From: Protonemura montana | Taxonomy: Eukaryota; Arthropoda; Insecta; Plecoptera; Nemouridae | Reading direction: 5' to 3' | DNA: 64,000 bases | Assembly (NCBI GenBank): GCA_947568835.1 | Contig: OX387605.1 | Span: forward strand, 5,580,001 to 5,644,000 | Shown here: piece after piece, positions 22,838-32,734 of the stretch | Numbering within the stretch: the first letter of the stretch is position 1 | Layout of the letters: every line of letters starts with the position of its first letter | Notes under the pieces: generated by a model | What the model was told of the DNA's origin: nothing | What the model saw: only the letters and a program-made list of their open reading frames with translations | Database searches by the model: none | Made by a program: the position numbers and the translations under genes

Positions 22838-24138
22838 ATTCCGTGTTCGGGGCTATGTGCCACGGTATGCGGGGCAGGTTGACACTAGTTATTTTAAATG
22901 GAAGTTACAACAAAGGAACACTCTGACATAAGAACTTTGATAACAATCAAATTATTGCAATTTTATAGATTTTTTTTAATAAAATAGTCATCACTACATA
23001 ATAGATTTTCATTATCACCAGCAATTTTCAATTTATGAATCTTCAAAATAACAATATAGTACTACTCTACTACATACTCTAAGGTAATACCTAGTTACCA
23101 CACACACACGTCAGGTTGGAATTAGGCACTTGTGAATGATAGTTTTCAAAAAATATTTGAGATCATGGTTTTCAGGTCACATGTAGTTCAAATTATTACA
23201 AAAAATACTATCAAAATAGTTGCATGGAAATTATAAAACAGGAACTTAATCCGTACCTCACAAAGCAGCGGACCTAACTGGTATTGCAATCATCACATAG
23301 ATACGAGGTAACTCTGCCTGCTGACGCCGTGCACAATACGTGGGTCCAAGAATCACATCTTATGCATTTTACCCATCCCTCTCCAGGCTCGCTGTTTTGG
23401 TACAGTTCGTCACAGACCGAGCAAAAATACTCTTTGGGTGAAATTTTAGTACGTGCCTTTTTTTTGGTGGTAGCTTCGCTTTGGGGACCTTCCTGTTTTT
23501 CCGTTCTTTCTCTAAGGCCAGCTTTTCAGAAGTATCCGTGAGGATGGTGGTCCTTCGTTTTCTCCGACTATTCTTATTCTTGCGGGGACTAGCTTTGGCG
23601 AATGGCCGTACTTGCTCGGGCGTTACAACCTTCGTAGGTGTTTTCTCGGCGTTTTCATATTCTTCGCGTTGTGATGGACCAGCTATGAGCTCGAGGTTCC
23701 CAGTTATGGAATCAACAAGGAACTTATCACAGGTCTCTAGCGGAATTTGAAAAACCGTTTCATTCGGTATTTCAACAAAATGATCATGGTTATCAGTATC
23801 ATCACCGTCAAAGGCCACAAAAGTTTCTTCTTGTTCATTGGTGGGGTCAGGGCAGTCTGTGACAAAACTTGGGGCAAATTCCTCGGGAGCAAACACATTC
23901 GGATTAAACGGGAAAATCCCAGAACAATTGAATCCTGCCGTTACATTTCTTGGAGTAATAGCGATTGAAAGAGCTGTGGATACGATACCTGGGATGTCGT
24001 AAATACTCATAGTCGAACCCGGATGATTCACCATCCATGAATCGCATGCCGAATTAAGGAATTTATAGGAAGTTATAGGTAAGGAATTTATAAGCGCTGT
24101 GTCAACCTACCCCTGTGTCTCAAAGCCCCGGTCTCCCT
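22838..24138 (-). mobile_element. Second pogo-like transposon remnant with decayed ends
   Basis: The right end (24138, followed by TA at 24139-24140) reads inward as GGGAGACCGGGGC, matching the TIR core of the element at 20373. Both ends share a subterminal GGGG-(C/T)-AGGTTGACAC word (near 22875 and 24100). The left end is diverged, so its exact border is uncertain. It carries the transposase remnant at 23274-24058. Confidence 0.6.
23274..24058 (-). pseudogene. Pogo/Tigger-type transposase C-terminus with frameshifted PHD-like finger
   Basis: The minus-strand frame reads NSACDSWMVNHPGSTMSIYD, then ITPRNVTAGFNCSGIFPFNP, the region that closes the DDE domain of pogo/Tigger/Jerky-like transposases. 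An acidic linker and a Lys/Arg-rich segment (SPRKNKNSRRKRR) follow. At the T8 run 23458-23465 (A8 on the coding strand) the frame is lost. One base off, it continues into C-S-V-C, WVKCIRCDSWTHVLC and YLCDDC with a stop at 23274. Catalytic DDE residues and the DNA-binding N-terminus are absent. The frameshift could be decay or a homopolymer base-call error. Not a functional host gene on present evidence. Confidence 0.75.
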
Positions 24139-24140
24139 TA

Positions 24141-25107
24141 AGGTTTGCATAAAATCTTGAACCGTGTTTTTGTGTCAACTATCACCATCGATTTTATCAG
24201 CAGAATTTAGTATGTTTTACTTAATTACGCAGTCTTCACCCTCAACTGATCCGCTGTCTTTCGAGAAATATGTTCGAGAATGTGTGTTTTTGGTGAAAAC
24301 TTAACGTGGGACTTACGAAAAGGTTTTCTACCTTTCAGATTATATTGTTTCGATAAAAATGAGAATAAAATGAATTGAATACGTCTCTATTTTTGGTGTG
24401 CTTACAGCTAAAAATCGTAAATGTATATCACGGTTACCAAATGATTTGAATAGTGTTTCTACCACAATTTCCACAATTATCATAAATCTAAACATACACA
24501 AATATACAAAAAAATTGCAATGCAGCTCGTCTCTTGCCTAGCACGTCGACGCAAACATCTGGTCTGTGTTGTGTTTATTTGGCTGTAGGCTATTTGGTCT
24601 GTGTTTGGCTATAGGGTAGAGCCGTATAGTCTATGTTAAGTTTTCTGCCGGTTTTCTGGACCTTCTTTGGAATCACAAACCACACCATGATCGCATCAGT
24701 CGTTTGGGGTACTAGCGGGTAGCGATTGCTGGATTTAAAGCACACCAAGCCACAAGCTTAGACACAAGGCTGTCGGAAAATGCGGTATTTGTGAGCCTGT
24801 ACCGATTACCAGATAGCGGAAACACTGTGCTATTTTTAGAAACGGGTAGCAAACGTTCTTTTCATCAGTTTCAAGCTGGCTTGACAAAACCGAGTATGTG
24901 AGACAAAAACAAATCGATTCTAATGTTTAATTTGATCGCCTTTTTTAATGAAACGAGGAAGATGGTTCTTTTTAATTTTAAGAGATATTTAACATCAAGC
25001 TCTCCCAGGTTCTTTAATTTTATGCTATACACGTGAATATTTAATGTAAAAAACTCATATCCATCATAAAATCCATTAGTATCACAATATCCAACATAAT
25101 ATCCAAC
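24141..25107. other. Nothing recognised
   Basis: About 1 kb of AT-rich non-coding DNA without a recognised gene or repeat boundary. Confidence 0.5.
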
Positions 25108-25381
25108 AGATTGCGCTGGGGGTCACGGTGTGACCTAACACGACCGCATGTTCGGTGAAAACTTTTACAAATAAGAGAACCTGGAGAACCTATGGTCTGT
25201 CAACGGAGTTTGACTAGCGTTCCTCCAGTCGCGCTAGATCTTGCTAGATCTTGCCCGTGCAACTATGCAGGGGCAAGTCCTTCTATCTCGGCGGTGTCAC
25301 TGGAATTATCTTATTGATTGATGGCTTTAGATATTTGGACGATGTCAGAAGACTATCTAATAATAAGAAAAAAATAACGGA

Positions 25382-25450
25382 TGACGGGGGACTCGAACAC
25401 GGGCCTTGCCGCACAGCATGCGGATACTTTAACCACTCGACCACGACAAC
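25382..25450 (-). repeat. tRNA-like module 1 (Ser-like D-arm)
   Basis: Minus strand reads GTTGTCGTGGTCGAGTGG then TTAAAG, an A-box/D-arm typical of Ser or Leu tRNAs, then an anticodon-like CCGC/GCGG stem, then a GTTCGAGTCC B box. The 3' acceptor strand does not pair with the 5' end, so it is a SINE head or pseudogene rather than a working tRNA. Confidence 0.55.
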
Positions 25451-25568
25451 AGATGCAAATGTGGGAAGATTTTTTGTAAATATTTCTATGAAGAAGAGAA
25501 GCATGTTATATTTTGGGCGAGAATTATATCGTTAGCAGCTTAGATGGTTTATTTCCCATATTGAGGTA

Positions 25569-25640
25569 TCGTGGAATGTAGCTCAGTGGTAAGAGCTCTG
25601 CTTCATATCGCGGAGGTATAGCGTTCGGTTCTTGGCGTAG
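25569..25640 (+). repeat. tRNA-like module 2 (Ala-like D-arm)
   Basis: Reads GGAATGTAGCTCAGTGGTAA then GAGC, a nearly perfect tRNA-Ala type A box and D-arm, followed by a TCTGC/GCGGA stem with an 8-nt loop. The T-arm is degenerate (GCGTTCGGTTCTTGG), arguing against a functional tRNA. Confidence 0.5.
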
Positions 25641-25851
25641 CTCATTTTTTGTTTCTTACCATCGAACTAGACAACACTTCACCAAATATGAAAAATTATT
25701 ACAAGTCCAGAGTGGAGTACCTATTTCTGCCAACAGGTGGCTCTGATGCTAGTTTTTTACTTAACTCTATTTCCCATTCCGTTATACTTGATGCTAGACG
25801 TAGGAGCTGCACACGGGGTATAGGTGGGGTTTGGGGTCGTGGGAACGGCCC

Positions 25852-25906
25852 GCAAAATTGGCGGGTGCGACTGGCGCGAAGCGCCAGGAGCGCCCGGCAA
25901 TTTTGC
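25852..25906. repeat. Long near-perfect hairpin inside the TIR element
   Basis: Two 26-nt arms flank a 3-nt GAA loop. 22 of 26 positions are Watson-Crick pairs, with one further G-T wobble. The apical CTGGCGC/GCGCCAG and basal GCAAAATTG/CAATTTTGC stems are perfect. GC content is much higher than the surroundings. Confidence 0.85.
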
Positions 25907-25954
25907 TACTGTTTTAAACATACGCCCAAAAAAATGCAAAAGTGTGCAACTGCG

Positions 25955-26055
25955 TCGTGGCACGTTCGTGATTCGAACCCAGTATCTCATCATTATAAAT
26001 ATCAAGTGATCGATGAATGCGATGCCTTTAACCGCACGAGCAAGCGGACACTTGC
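25955..26055 (-). repeat. tRNA-like module 3 with extended variable region
   Basis: The minus strand has a D-arm-like TGCTCGTGCGGTTAAAGG and a GGGTTCGAATCA B box, separated by an unusually long anticodon/variable region. Recognised by the promoter boxes only. Confidence 0.4.
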
Positions 26056-26144
26056 CCTCATCGGCATTTTTTGAGGTATATAAGTCTTTTGACTCCAGCT
26101 ACCACTGGTAGATGTTTGATGTCGTATACCAACGGTAAAACTGT

Positions 26145-26235
26145 TCCTCCGTCAAGTGGATTCGAACCAGTTAGCTGATCACTTCGACATTACCGATGCA
26201 GCGACTAATACATTGTGCCACGCAAACGGCCGGTA
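26145..26235 (-). repeat. tRNA-like module 4
   Basis: The minus strand has a TGGCACAATGTATTAG A-box-like word and an ACTGGTTCGAATCCA B box about 45 nt later. Spacing fits a tRNA-derived SINE head; no closed cloverleaf is evident. Confidence 0.4.
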
Positions 26236-26744
26236 TTTGAAGTAAAAGTTGAACCTATTTGAATTTCAAGTTTGAAAACTAAACTTTTGAGTCGCTAGGT
26301 ACTTGCCATCGACCGTACCCTCTGTTTAGTTCGTTTTAGAACGGGCAGTCTGGAAATTAATCGCTTCAAATTATAAAAATACCACGGACAATTATTATTC
26401 TTCCTCGCAAGCAATGCACCTCTGCACCCAGTGCAGAGGTACTAGGTCGCCACACCTAGCAGAAGCACTCGACAACTAAAAAATATGCGCTTTCACCATT
26501 TTCAACAAGCTAACGTGAGAACGCAAGCTTTAGAGGCTGACTAGATGTACGCCAGTCTAAGTCCGATGCACGATCACAGTGTCCTTATTTCGTCTTATTT
26601 GTTAAGTTTCACCGAACACGTAGTCGTGTTAAGACGCAGAGTGACCCCCAGCGCAATCTATTGAATGTAAAATGTACTCGATCAATCAATGGTGTACTTC
26701 GGTTGGTAACCCGAATATTGATACGCATGATGTTAAAAAAAATG

Positions 26745-26840
26745 TTTGTATACATTCCCGGCCGGGAATCGAACCGCGGACCTCTGGCACCCCAGACGAC
26801 GACCGTACAATAGATCTACGTGGCCCAGTGCGCCAGATAG
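26745..26840 (-). repeat. tRNA-like module 5, just outside the TIR element
   Basis: The minus strand reads GTGCCAGAGGTCCGCGG followed by TTCGATTCCCGGCCGGGAAT, a good T-arm with B box. The 5' half is weaker. Probably another tRNA-derived SINE fragment. Confidence 0.45.
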
Positions 26841-27140
26841 GATTAATTATTAAACAAATGATGAAAATTGTCGGTGATGATTCGGTCAAGTCGCCGATTT
26901 ATGAAGAACAAAATATGGACTGGCTGAGATTAGATCTCGGTAGGTGCGGTTGGATAGAGAAGTGACATATTTAACCTGCTATCGAGGTCATAACTGGGAA
27001 ATAACAAAATAACTGGGAAATTGGAAATGGGAAATAACAAATACTTGAATAGCAAAGGACGGCCCCGTCGTAAACCATAATGTACTAGTATTAAGAATTA
27101 TTGTACTGAAAAAATTAGCTGGAATCAGCTGAAAGTGTTT

Positions 27141-27774
27141 TAGGATGAAATCCTAAAATTGATGTCCAAACGTGGACTCAAACCCCGATCCCTATCTCTA
27201 CCTATCGCGGGTGTTGCTTTGAATTATTATTATGTGTGGTGTTTAACGACGCACTGTTTTGACAACTGGCCCTGCGGCACTGGTCTAATGGCGTCGGTGA
27301 ATGAGTGGATGATGATGAGGATGATGATGAACCTAACCTAGCCTAGAAGGGAGGAGGGGAAACCCGGTGCCGGCACGTAGCCTACTCCTGTCGAAGAGCT
27401 CCAAGGGGACCACCGGCTTCACGTCCCTTCCGAAGGACGGTACAACTCGAACAGCAGGATTCCTCCACAAATCCATGCTGTCGAGAGGTTGATAAGCAAG
27501 GCGAATGAAGTTGCTGTACTAACTTTCATCCCTCCAACCTCTCTCCCGAAACAGCACTGGTCATGTGTATGATGGTCACCCATCCAAAACCTGACTCAGC
27601 GCAGTGTTGCTTAACTTCGGTGATCTAACGAGAACCGGTGTTTCCAACACGCCAAACCGTTCGGTGTTGCTTTGAACCGTTGAGCTACTTGGACACTGGC
27701 TTTTTGAGATGATTTCAGTGTATTTGATGAGAATGACGGATCTTCAAGAAGTCGAATCATGAGGCTGTGAATAC
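27141..27774 (-). repeat. tRNA-like palindromic repeat, copy a, split by a 5S-SINE
   Basis: The 3' part (27141-27223, reading GTCCGCGTTTGGAC-like acceptor and GATCGGGGTT T-arm on the minus strand) and the 5' part (27663-27774, TGTCCAAGTAGCTCAACGG) are separated by SINE copy 2. Rejoined through the 14-bp duplicated target, they match the intact copy at 37954-38158. The flanks GTCTCAAAAA(TT/GC) on either side are inverted relative to each other. Confidence 0.7.
27224..27662 (-). mobile_element. 5S-rRNA-derived SINE, full-length copy 2 with 14-bp target-site duplication
   Basis: Same family as copy 1, reversed. GGTGTTGCTTTGAA occurs exactly at 27210-27223 and again at 27663-27676, flanking the element. 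The 5S-like head (minus strand, from 27662) begins GAACGGTTTGGCGTGTTGG and the tail ends in an AATAAT repeat at 27224. The perfect duplication and intact ends indicate a fairly recent target-primed insertion. Confidence 0.92.
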
Positions 27775-27870
27775 TCACAGTCACTCTGATTCTAGTGACG
27801 CTATATCACGTCACAATCTGTCAAACTCGATTAACTCAAATTTGACGTTGAATTCGTTGCTGTATTAGGA

Positions 27871-28118
27871 TGAAATCTTATTTAAATTGCAAACGCTTGC
27901 AATGCGCGGGGTATTTTATTATTAACAACACTATAACCGTCTCAAAAATTGATGCCTAAACGCGGACTCGAACCCCGATCTCCTGGTTGCCTCATGGTTC
28001 TACTCCTTGGAGAACTGTAATTCTCATTAAATACACTAGAATCGTCTCAAAAAGCCAGTGTCCAAGTAGATTAATGGTTCAGAGTAACACCCGTGATAGG
28101 TGGAGATTGGGGTTCGAG
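27871..28118. repeat. Two tRNA-like palindromic repeat copies head to head (copies b and b')
   Basis: 27871-27983 is a 3' part in minus orientation (GCGGGGTATTTTATTATT, GTCTCAAAAATTGATG, then an ACTCGAACCCCGATCTCC T-arm). 27984-28118 is a 5' part in plus orientation (TACACTAGAATCGTCTCAAA, CCAGTGTCCAAGTAG, then ACCCGTGATAGGTGGAGA and GGGGTTCGAG). Both are fragments of the same consensus as copies a, c and d. Confidence 0.65.
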
Positions 28119-28129
28119 GGAAGAGAGAA

Positions 28130-28838
28130 AGCAATGATTTTCTTCAAATCAAATTCAAAATTAGCCAGTAAGCATAAACATGGTTAACCTATGCAAATAA
28201 CAATAAAAAATAATCTACACTTAAACCTGCCATTAAGACATTAAAACGAATTTACAGATAAATACCAGCAGTCAGTAGCGTTGAAGAATGAACCAATGCA
28301 GAAAGAGGCGTAGGTGCCGCTATAGCCACCGGATGAAGCCATATTCGTAGGTGTAACAATTGACTTTCGATTAAAATCGTCGACGTAAATCAATAATGTA
28401 GCAATTACAATCGTACCTGGGTAATACCAAATGGTATGAGTTGACAACTCAATTTTTTACAAAAGTATCCATTCTTAAATGGAGTGAAGATGTTTTATCA
28501 TCTTCCTTTCAATATTAAAGCAAGACAGAATGACAAACAATTGTGCTGAAACAATTCCTAATGGCACATTCTTTCTACTCTGTAAATGATTATTAAAATT
28601 ATATGACTTAATGAATTTAAAATGACTTTATGTACGTGTGATGTAAATGTAAAATGATTTCATATCATTTTCAAAATATGTAAAATGTTTTAGAGTATGT
28701 CAAATTACTTGCCAATTTTATGCATGTGTAACCAGTCATGGAATAAAAAGATGTATCATTATTATTATTATATTATTATTGTTATTATTACTGTGCAACT
28801 TTTAAATTTACGTTATGTTTCCGATCATCAACTAGTCG
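28130..28838. other. Non-coding stretch with an ATT microsatellite
   Basis: No gene recognised. An ATT/TTA-type microsatellite lies at about 28757-28791. Confidence 0.5.
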
Positions 28839-28839
28839 T

Positions 28840-28970
28840 GAGCTAAGTCAGCCGCAAGGGATTGTCGATCAGCGCGAGTGCGGCACGCGTCAACGTTTTC
28901 CCCTGCTGCGGGGGGTCGCGGGTCCTCGAGCCTTCGCTCGTGGGCCCGTGGTCTCTTGAATTTATTAACA
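28840..28970. repeat. GC-rich island with hairpins in AT-rich DNA
   Basis: A sharply bounded GC-rich block containing CGAGC-CTTC-GCTCG and a CCCCTGCTGCGGGG stem-like word. It could be a structured non-coding RNA fragment or the head of an unidentified repeat. No family assigned. Confidence 0.4.
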
Positions 28971-29084
28971 ATGCAGTTTATTTTAGTCTATTTTAGGAAA
29001 ATAAATAAGGCATTTTATAAAGTTATAAAAAATGAACTGAAAATTAATCTGGGAAAGTATCACGTCTTCAGAATGTTTCGATTA

Positions 29085-29575
29085 CATGTGAAAACTTTGA
29101 AGCAACTTGTAGTACGCGTGAGTGCCACGGGACTGCCTATACGTACGGTCAATCCAACCATGACAAGTTTCAACTGAAATAATTGTCTAAAACGAGGCGA
29201 AAATTTGTCTCTTCGTACCAGGCGAGTAGCCGACAGAAGAGTATCGCCTGAAACCTACTGCATCGCTGTTCACGTGACGTCACAACACGTGCTCGATCGA
29301 CCCCCGCCTCGTGGTATCAATCGACTGAAGCTCGGCTCCCATTGGCTGACCGGTTTTCGAAGTGGATCGAGGTGATAAAAACAATGGCGTCCACGGCTGC
29401 TATCACTGACCAAATGTTTTCCAGGCATGCAGATGCTAAAAAACTGCAAATTCTCGTACTTTAATGTCGAATATTTAATTAGATTAATTTTAACTATGTT
29501 AGCATTTGTTAGATGTGAGCGTTCTTGACTAAATCTAGTCACATAGAGAGTAAAATTGCGTATGAGCCCTCCTCG
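29085..29575 (+). repeat. Left arm of a large inverted repeat with promoter-like cassette
   Basis: Its reverse complement occurs at 32735-33222 at high identity from GTGAAAACTTTGAAGCAACT to ACGAGCCCTCC-like sequence. The arm contains CACGTG-ACGTCA-CAA-CACGTG (29271-29291), an inverted CCAAT (CCCATTGGCTGACCGG), a GATAAAA word and AACAATGGCG. Related partial copies lie at 19950-20300 and 33318-33400. Could be retroelement 5' promoter DNA in two opposed copies, or a foldback-type element. Confidence 0.75.
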
Positions 29576-32499
29576 AATTGTCACATGCAGCGACTGGCTC
29601 TCCGGATTGCACCGTCATGTCTACCTTGTGGCTTAGCTACATAGGAAATGGAATCAGTCGGTATTCTTATGAACCCTCCAAGGTTAATATTCTTCTGCGT
29701 TCCATTTACTCGTTGAGAGACACTGATTTGTCTCATGCTAACTTACATGATCAGCCTGGCGTCGCTCGACCTTTCCATCGATTTCCACTGTAGGTTTTCT
29801 TTCTGTAGATTTCTACGTTTTCTCTCGGGAAATCTTTCAAAGCGTGATATTGACTACACCTTTTGATCTCTCTTATAAGATACCTGACTATTTTATTTTA
29901 TTGTGTCTTTTTCAACTGATAATCTTTCACTTTAGTGTTATGTTTTAATATTTCTCATTATTTCCGAGAGATTTCGTCGGGGAAACGCCGTGCTACTGAC
30001 CTGGGTCTAGAGTAAAGATTCCTTGAGGAGCAATCCGATGGAGTGTAAAGGCTGGCAGCTGACAGGTTCACATTGCATTGCTATGTTGAGCATGACGACC
30101 TAACCCCCCCACCTCGCCACAAACTCGATGAAGATGCATCACAACTAATGACGTGGCTCTAGGGAATTTTGGGGTAGGCAATAGGCATAATAACGTAATA
30201 ATAATAACGTAATAATAACGCAGGGTATATTGTGACCTTTCATTGAATAATTGTTTAATTCTGTCCGAGGCGCACAGTATATACAAGCAAATGTTTTTTT
30301 ATATATGTCTTTTGCAGGCTTTTTGCTGTTGGAATGACACATGGAATGACTCATAAATTATTTTGTTAAGTTATTGGGTTATATACTTTTATTAAGTTGC
30401 ATTGAGGGTGCCTAGAAAAGGATTTTTTGAATATATTTTTGGTTCGTTTGCTGTCGAAGAAAAGTTGCCGCTACTTTAACCCTCGATTACAGGCATAAGT
30501 TGCGAAACATCGGGAAAATTAGGTGATTTTCTCACCACTCAAAAACCATACATAGAAAATGTGTTTTTTTTTACGCAAGACTTCATTAATCATCATAATC
30601 TCTCCATCATAATTAAAGATTAAAAACTCATTTATCAGATTGCACAATGACATTTCTAACATTTTTTTATTACATCGTGTTGGGGTTTGCAGGTGATTCT
30701 GATCGTCAGGAGTTTTCATGTGTTCAAGTCGAATAAATACAGAGAGCTTATGTTTGAAAATTGGGAAAGAAATATTAAAATTATTTGGAAAAATTATGAG
30801 AATGGAGGAAAAAAAGATGACCGAAAAAGATTTTAAGCTTGGAATATGAGAGAAGGGGAAGAGGAAGACCAAGAGAAAGATGGATACATAAAGTACATGC
30901 AAGAGGGGGAAATGGAATGAAGTAGAAGAGAAAGAAATCTGGCTAGATAAGGAAGTGTAAATTAAACATTATCTAGTAATTAACGTATGAAAAAATAAAA
31001 TCGGTTTCAAAAAAATTGCTATCCTCAACAAATCGATGTATCGATATATCGATAACAAATCGATATATCGAGTCCTTTTTTTATTTACTTGTAGAGGTAT
31101 GTTTTAAATGGACGGCCGCAAGTGTTATCGTGTGCCGTTACCACGTGTTGCCGGCTCGTTTGCTTAGCAGACAGAATAACGCTCTGACTCTGTAGAACCA
31201 TACTATCCTATGGATAGTCCCACTGAATAGCCGTTACCACCATTTCTGGATTTTTTTCTGCCGATTCCAAGGGCGGTAAAACTTACGCATACCTCAAATC
31301 GCTTGCGCTTAGATTTGTGGATTGACGGTAAAAGAAGCTACACATTACACCACAATAATCAGTTCGCTCGCTCACTGCTGTTAAGACCATACCGATGCAT
31401 GTGCGCTTTAATTTAGAAATACAAATTAATTTTTAGCTAAGCTGATACTACTACCATTTTTGAGCTTTCAAACAGTATTTTCATAATTATTACGAGTTCT
31501 AGTCATAAAAAAGGGTGGTAATGCCCTTATACTACCTTGCACTATGAGTACTGCATGGTCTAGTACAAGGGTTAGTAGTTGGTTTAAAAAGTGAAGCATT
31601 ATGAGAATTATTTTGATATTTGTGACTGAGATGTCTCACCCATTGGGCCTGTCAGTGACCAGGTGCTAAAGCCACACTTGATAAAACCAAATGAACAGAA
31701 ATTCCTTCTGATGACGGTTCATTTTTGGATGGCAGTGAATTTAAAGATGACTTTTGGTGACGAAACAATGCAATTTTGCTATAAATACAAGCAAAAGGGG
31801 CATGGCAGACCTCAGTGAATTAAGAAATTCGGGGTAAACTAGTGTAATTGGGCACTTTAATCGTGCAACGATAACGACATAGCGTCCAGCAGACGCTATC
31901 TTTATTTTATTTTGTTTATTTACATTTATTTCATTTTATGTATTTCTTTTATATTATGTTCATATTAATTTTAAATTATTGTATCTAATATCTGTCTGTC
32001 ATTAATGCTTTATAAAGCATATCTTATCTTTTAGCATTGAATGTGGTAAACACGCTTGCTACATGGTAGTATTTATGTATTACCACCCCATAGGGATGGG
32101 AGAGTTGGTGATAAAAATTAAGTAGGTACACATATTATTATGTTTGCCATTAAATAAGTATTAAATCCATCAACTTTAAAAGATAAAAAAATACAAGAGT
32201 TAAAAGTTTGGTAACGGTTTGTTTGTCAACCGTTGACAAAACTGTGAATCTAATTTATTTCCTTTATGACATTTGCTTGGGAGTGCATATACAACTTTGG
32301 GGCAACATTTCTGCTAACGGGCAGTTTTAATAAGTCCAACTTAATTTATGAGACTCATCCCCATGGTTACACCCAATCAGATACTTCTATTTTCATCTTA
32401 ACCTGCTTATTTAACTGGCCTTGAGTATTGTGAAAACGGTGAGAATAGAAATGGAAAAGTTCGGCTGAACTTTAGGTATTTTCCAGGAAGGCTTTCAGG
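29576..32499. other. Spacer between inverted arms, no host gene
   Basis: AT-rich DNA with a LINE C-terminus fossil at about 30780-30960 and a cluster of ATCGAT/TATCGA words at 31029-31071. No splice-consistent gene found. Confidence 0.5.
30780..30960 (+). mobile_element. Fossil non-LTR retrotransposon C-terminal end
   Basis: The plus strand reads RGRGRPRERWIHKVHARG, then after a frameshift EWNEVEEKEIWLDKEV and a stop. The RGRP+.RW...V...G ... W......R..W pattern is the usual tail of many LINE polyproteins. One frameshift and no upstream catalytic region, so it is dead. Confidence 0.55.
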
Positions 32500-32723
32500 A
32501 AGGTACAACTCGAACAGCAGGATTCCTCCACAAATCCATGCAGTCGAGTGTTTGATAAGCAAAGCGAATGAAGTTGCTGTACTAACTTTCATCCCTCCAA
32601 CCTCTCTCCCGAACAGAACTTGTCATGTGTATAATAGTCACCCATCCAATACCTGACCCAGCGCAGTGTTGCTTAACTTCGGTGATCTAATGAGAACCGG
32701 TGTTTCCAACACGCCAAACGGTC
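32500..32723 (-). mobile_element. 5S-rRNA-derived SINE, partial copy 3 (5' half only)
   Basis: Retains the 5S-like head and the ATGAAAGTTAGTACAGC body but lacks the 3' half and tail. Its head abuts the inner edge of the right inverted arm. Loss of the 3' half is opposite to ordinary 5' truncation, implying later deletion. Confidence 0.85.
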
Positions 32724-32734
32724 CGGTGTAAGGA

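Larger units (their letters stand above)
25108..26659. mobile_element. 1.55 kb element with ~65-bp terminal inverted repeats and tRNA-like modules
   Basis: The left end starts AGATTGCGCTGGGGGTCAC (25108-25126) and the right end is its exact inverse (26641-26659). Similarity continues inward for about 65 bp through AACACGAC, GTTCGGTGAAA and ACAAATAAG at roughly 80-85% identity. No transposase frame is present, so it is non-autonomous. Interior content is unusual: four tRNA-like segments with B-box-like words and a 26-bp-arm hairpin at 25852-25906. I could not define a target-site duplication and do not assign a superfamily. Confidence 0.7.

Noticed and set aside
25382-26840. Functional tRNA genes
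   Set aside because: A/B boxes are present but acceptor or T-arm pairing fails in each, so they are tRNA-like repeat modules.
29270-29584. 104-residue minus-strand frame within the inverted arm
   Set aside because: The same residues appear in the other arm and at 20025-20288 only as translated repeat DNA; no coding signature.
30519-30902. 127-residue minus-strand frame rich in Phe/Ile/Ser
   Set aside because: It is the antisense of a decayed LINE tail in A-rich DNA, and composition explains the hydrophobic residues.
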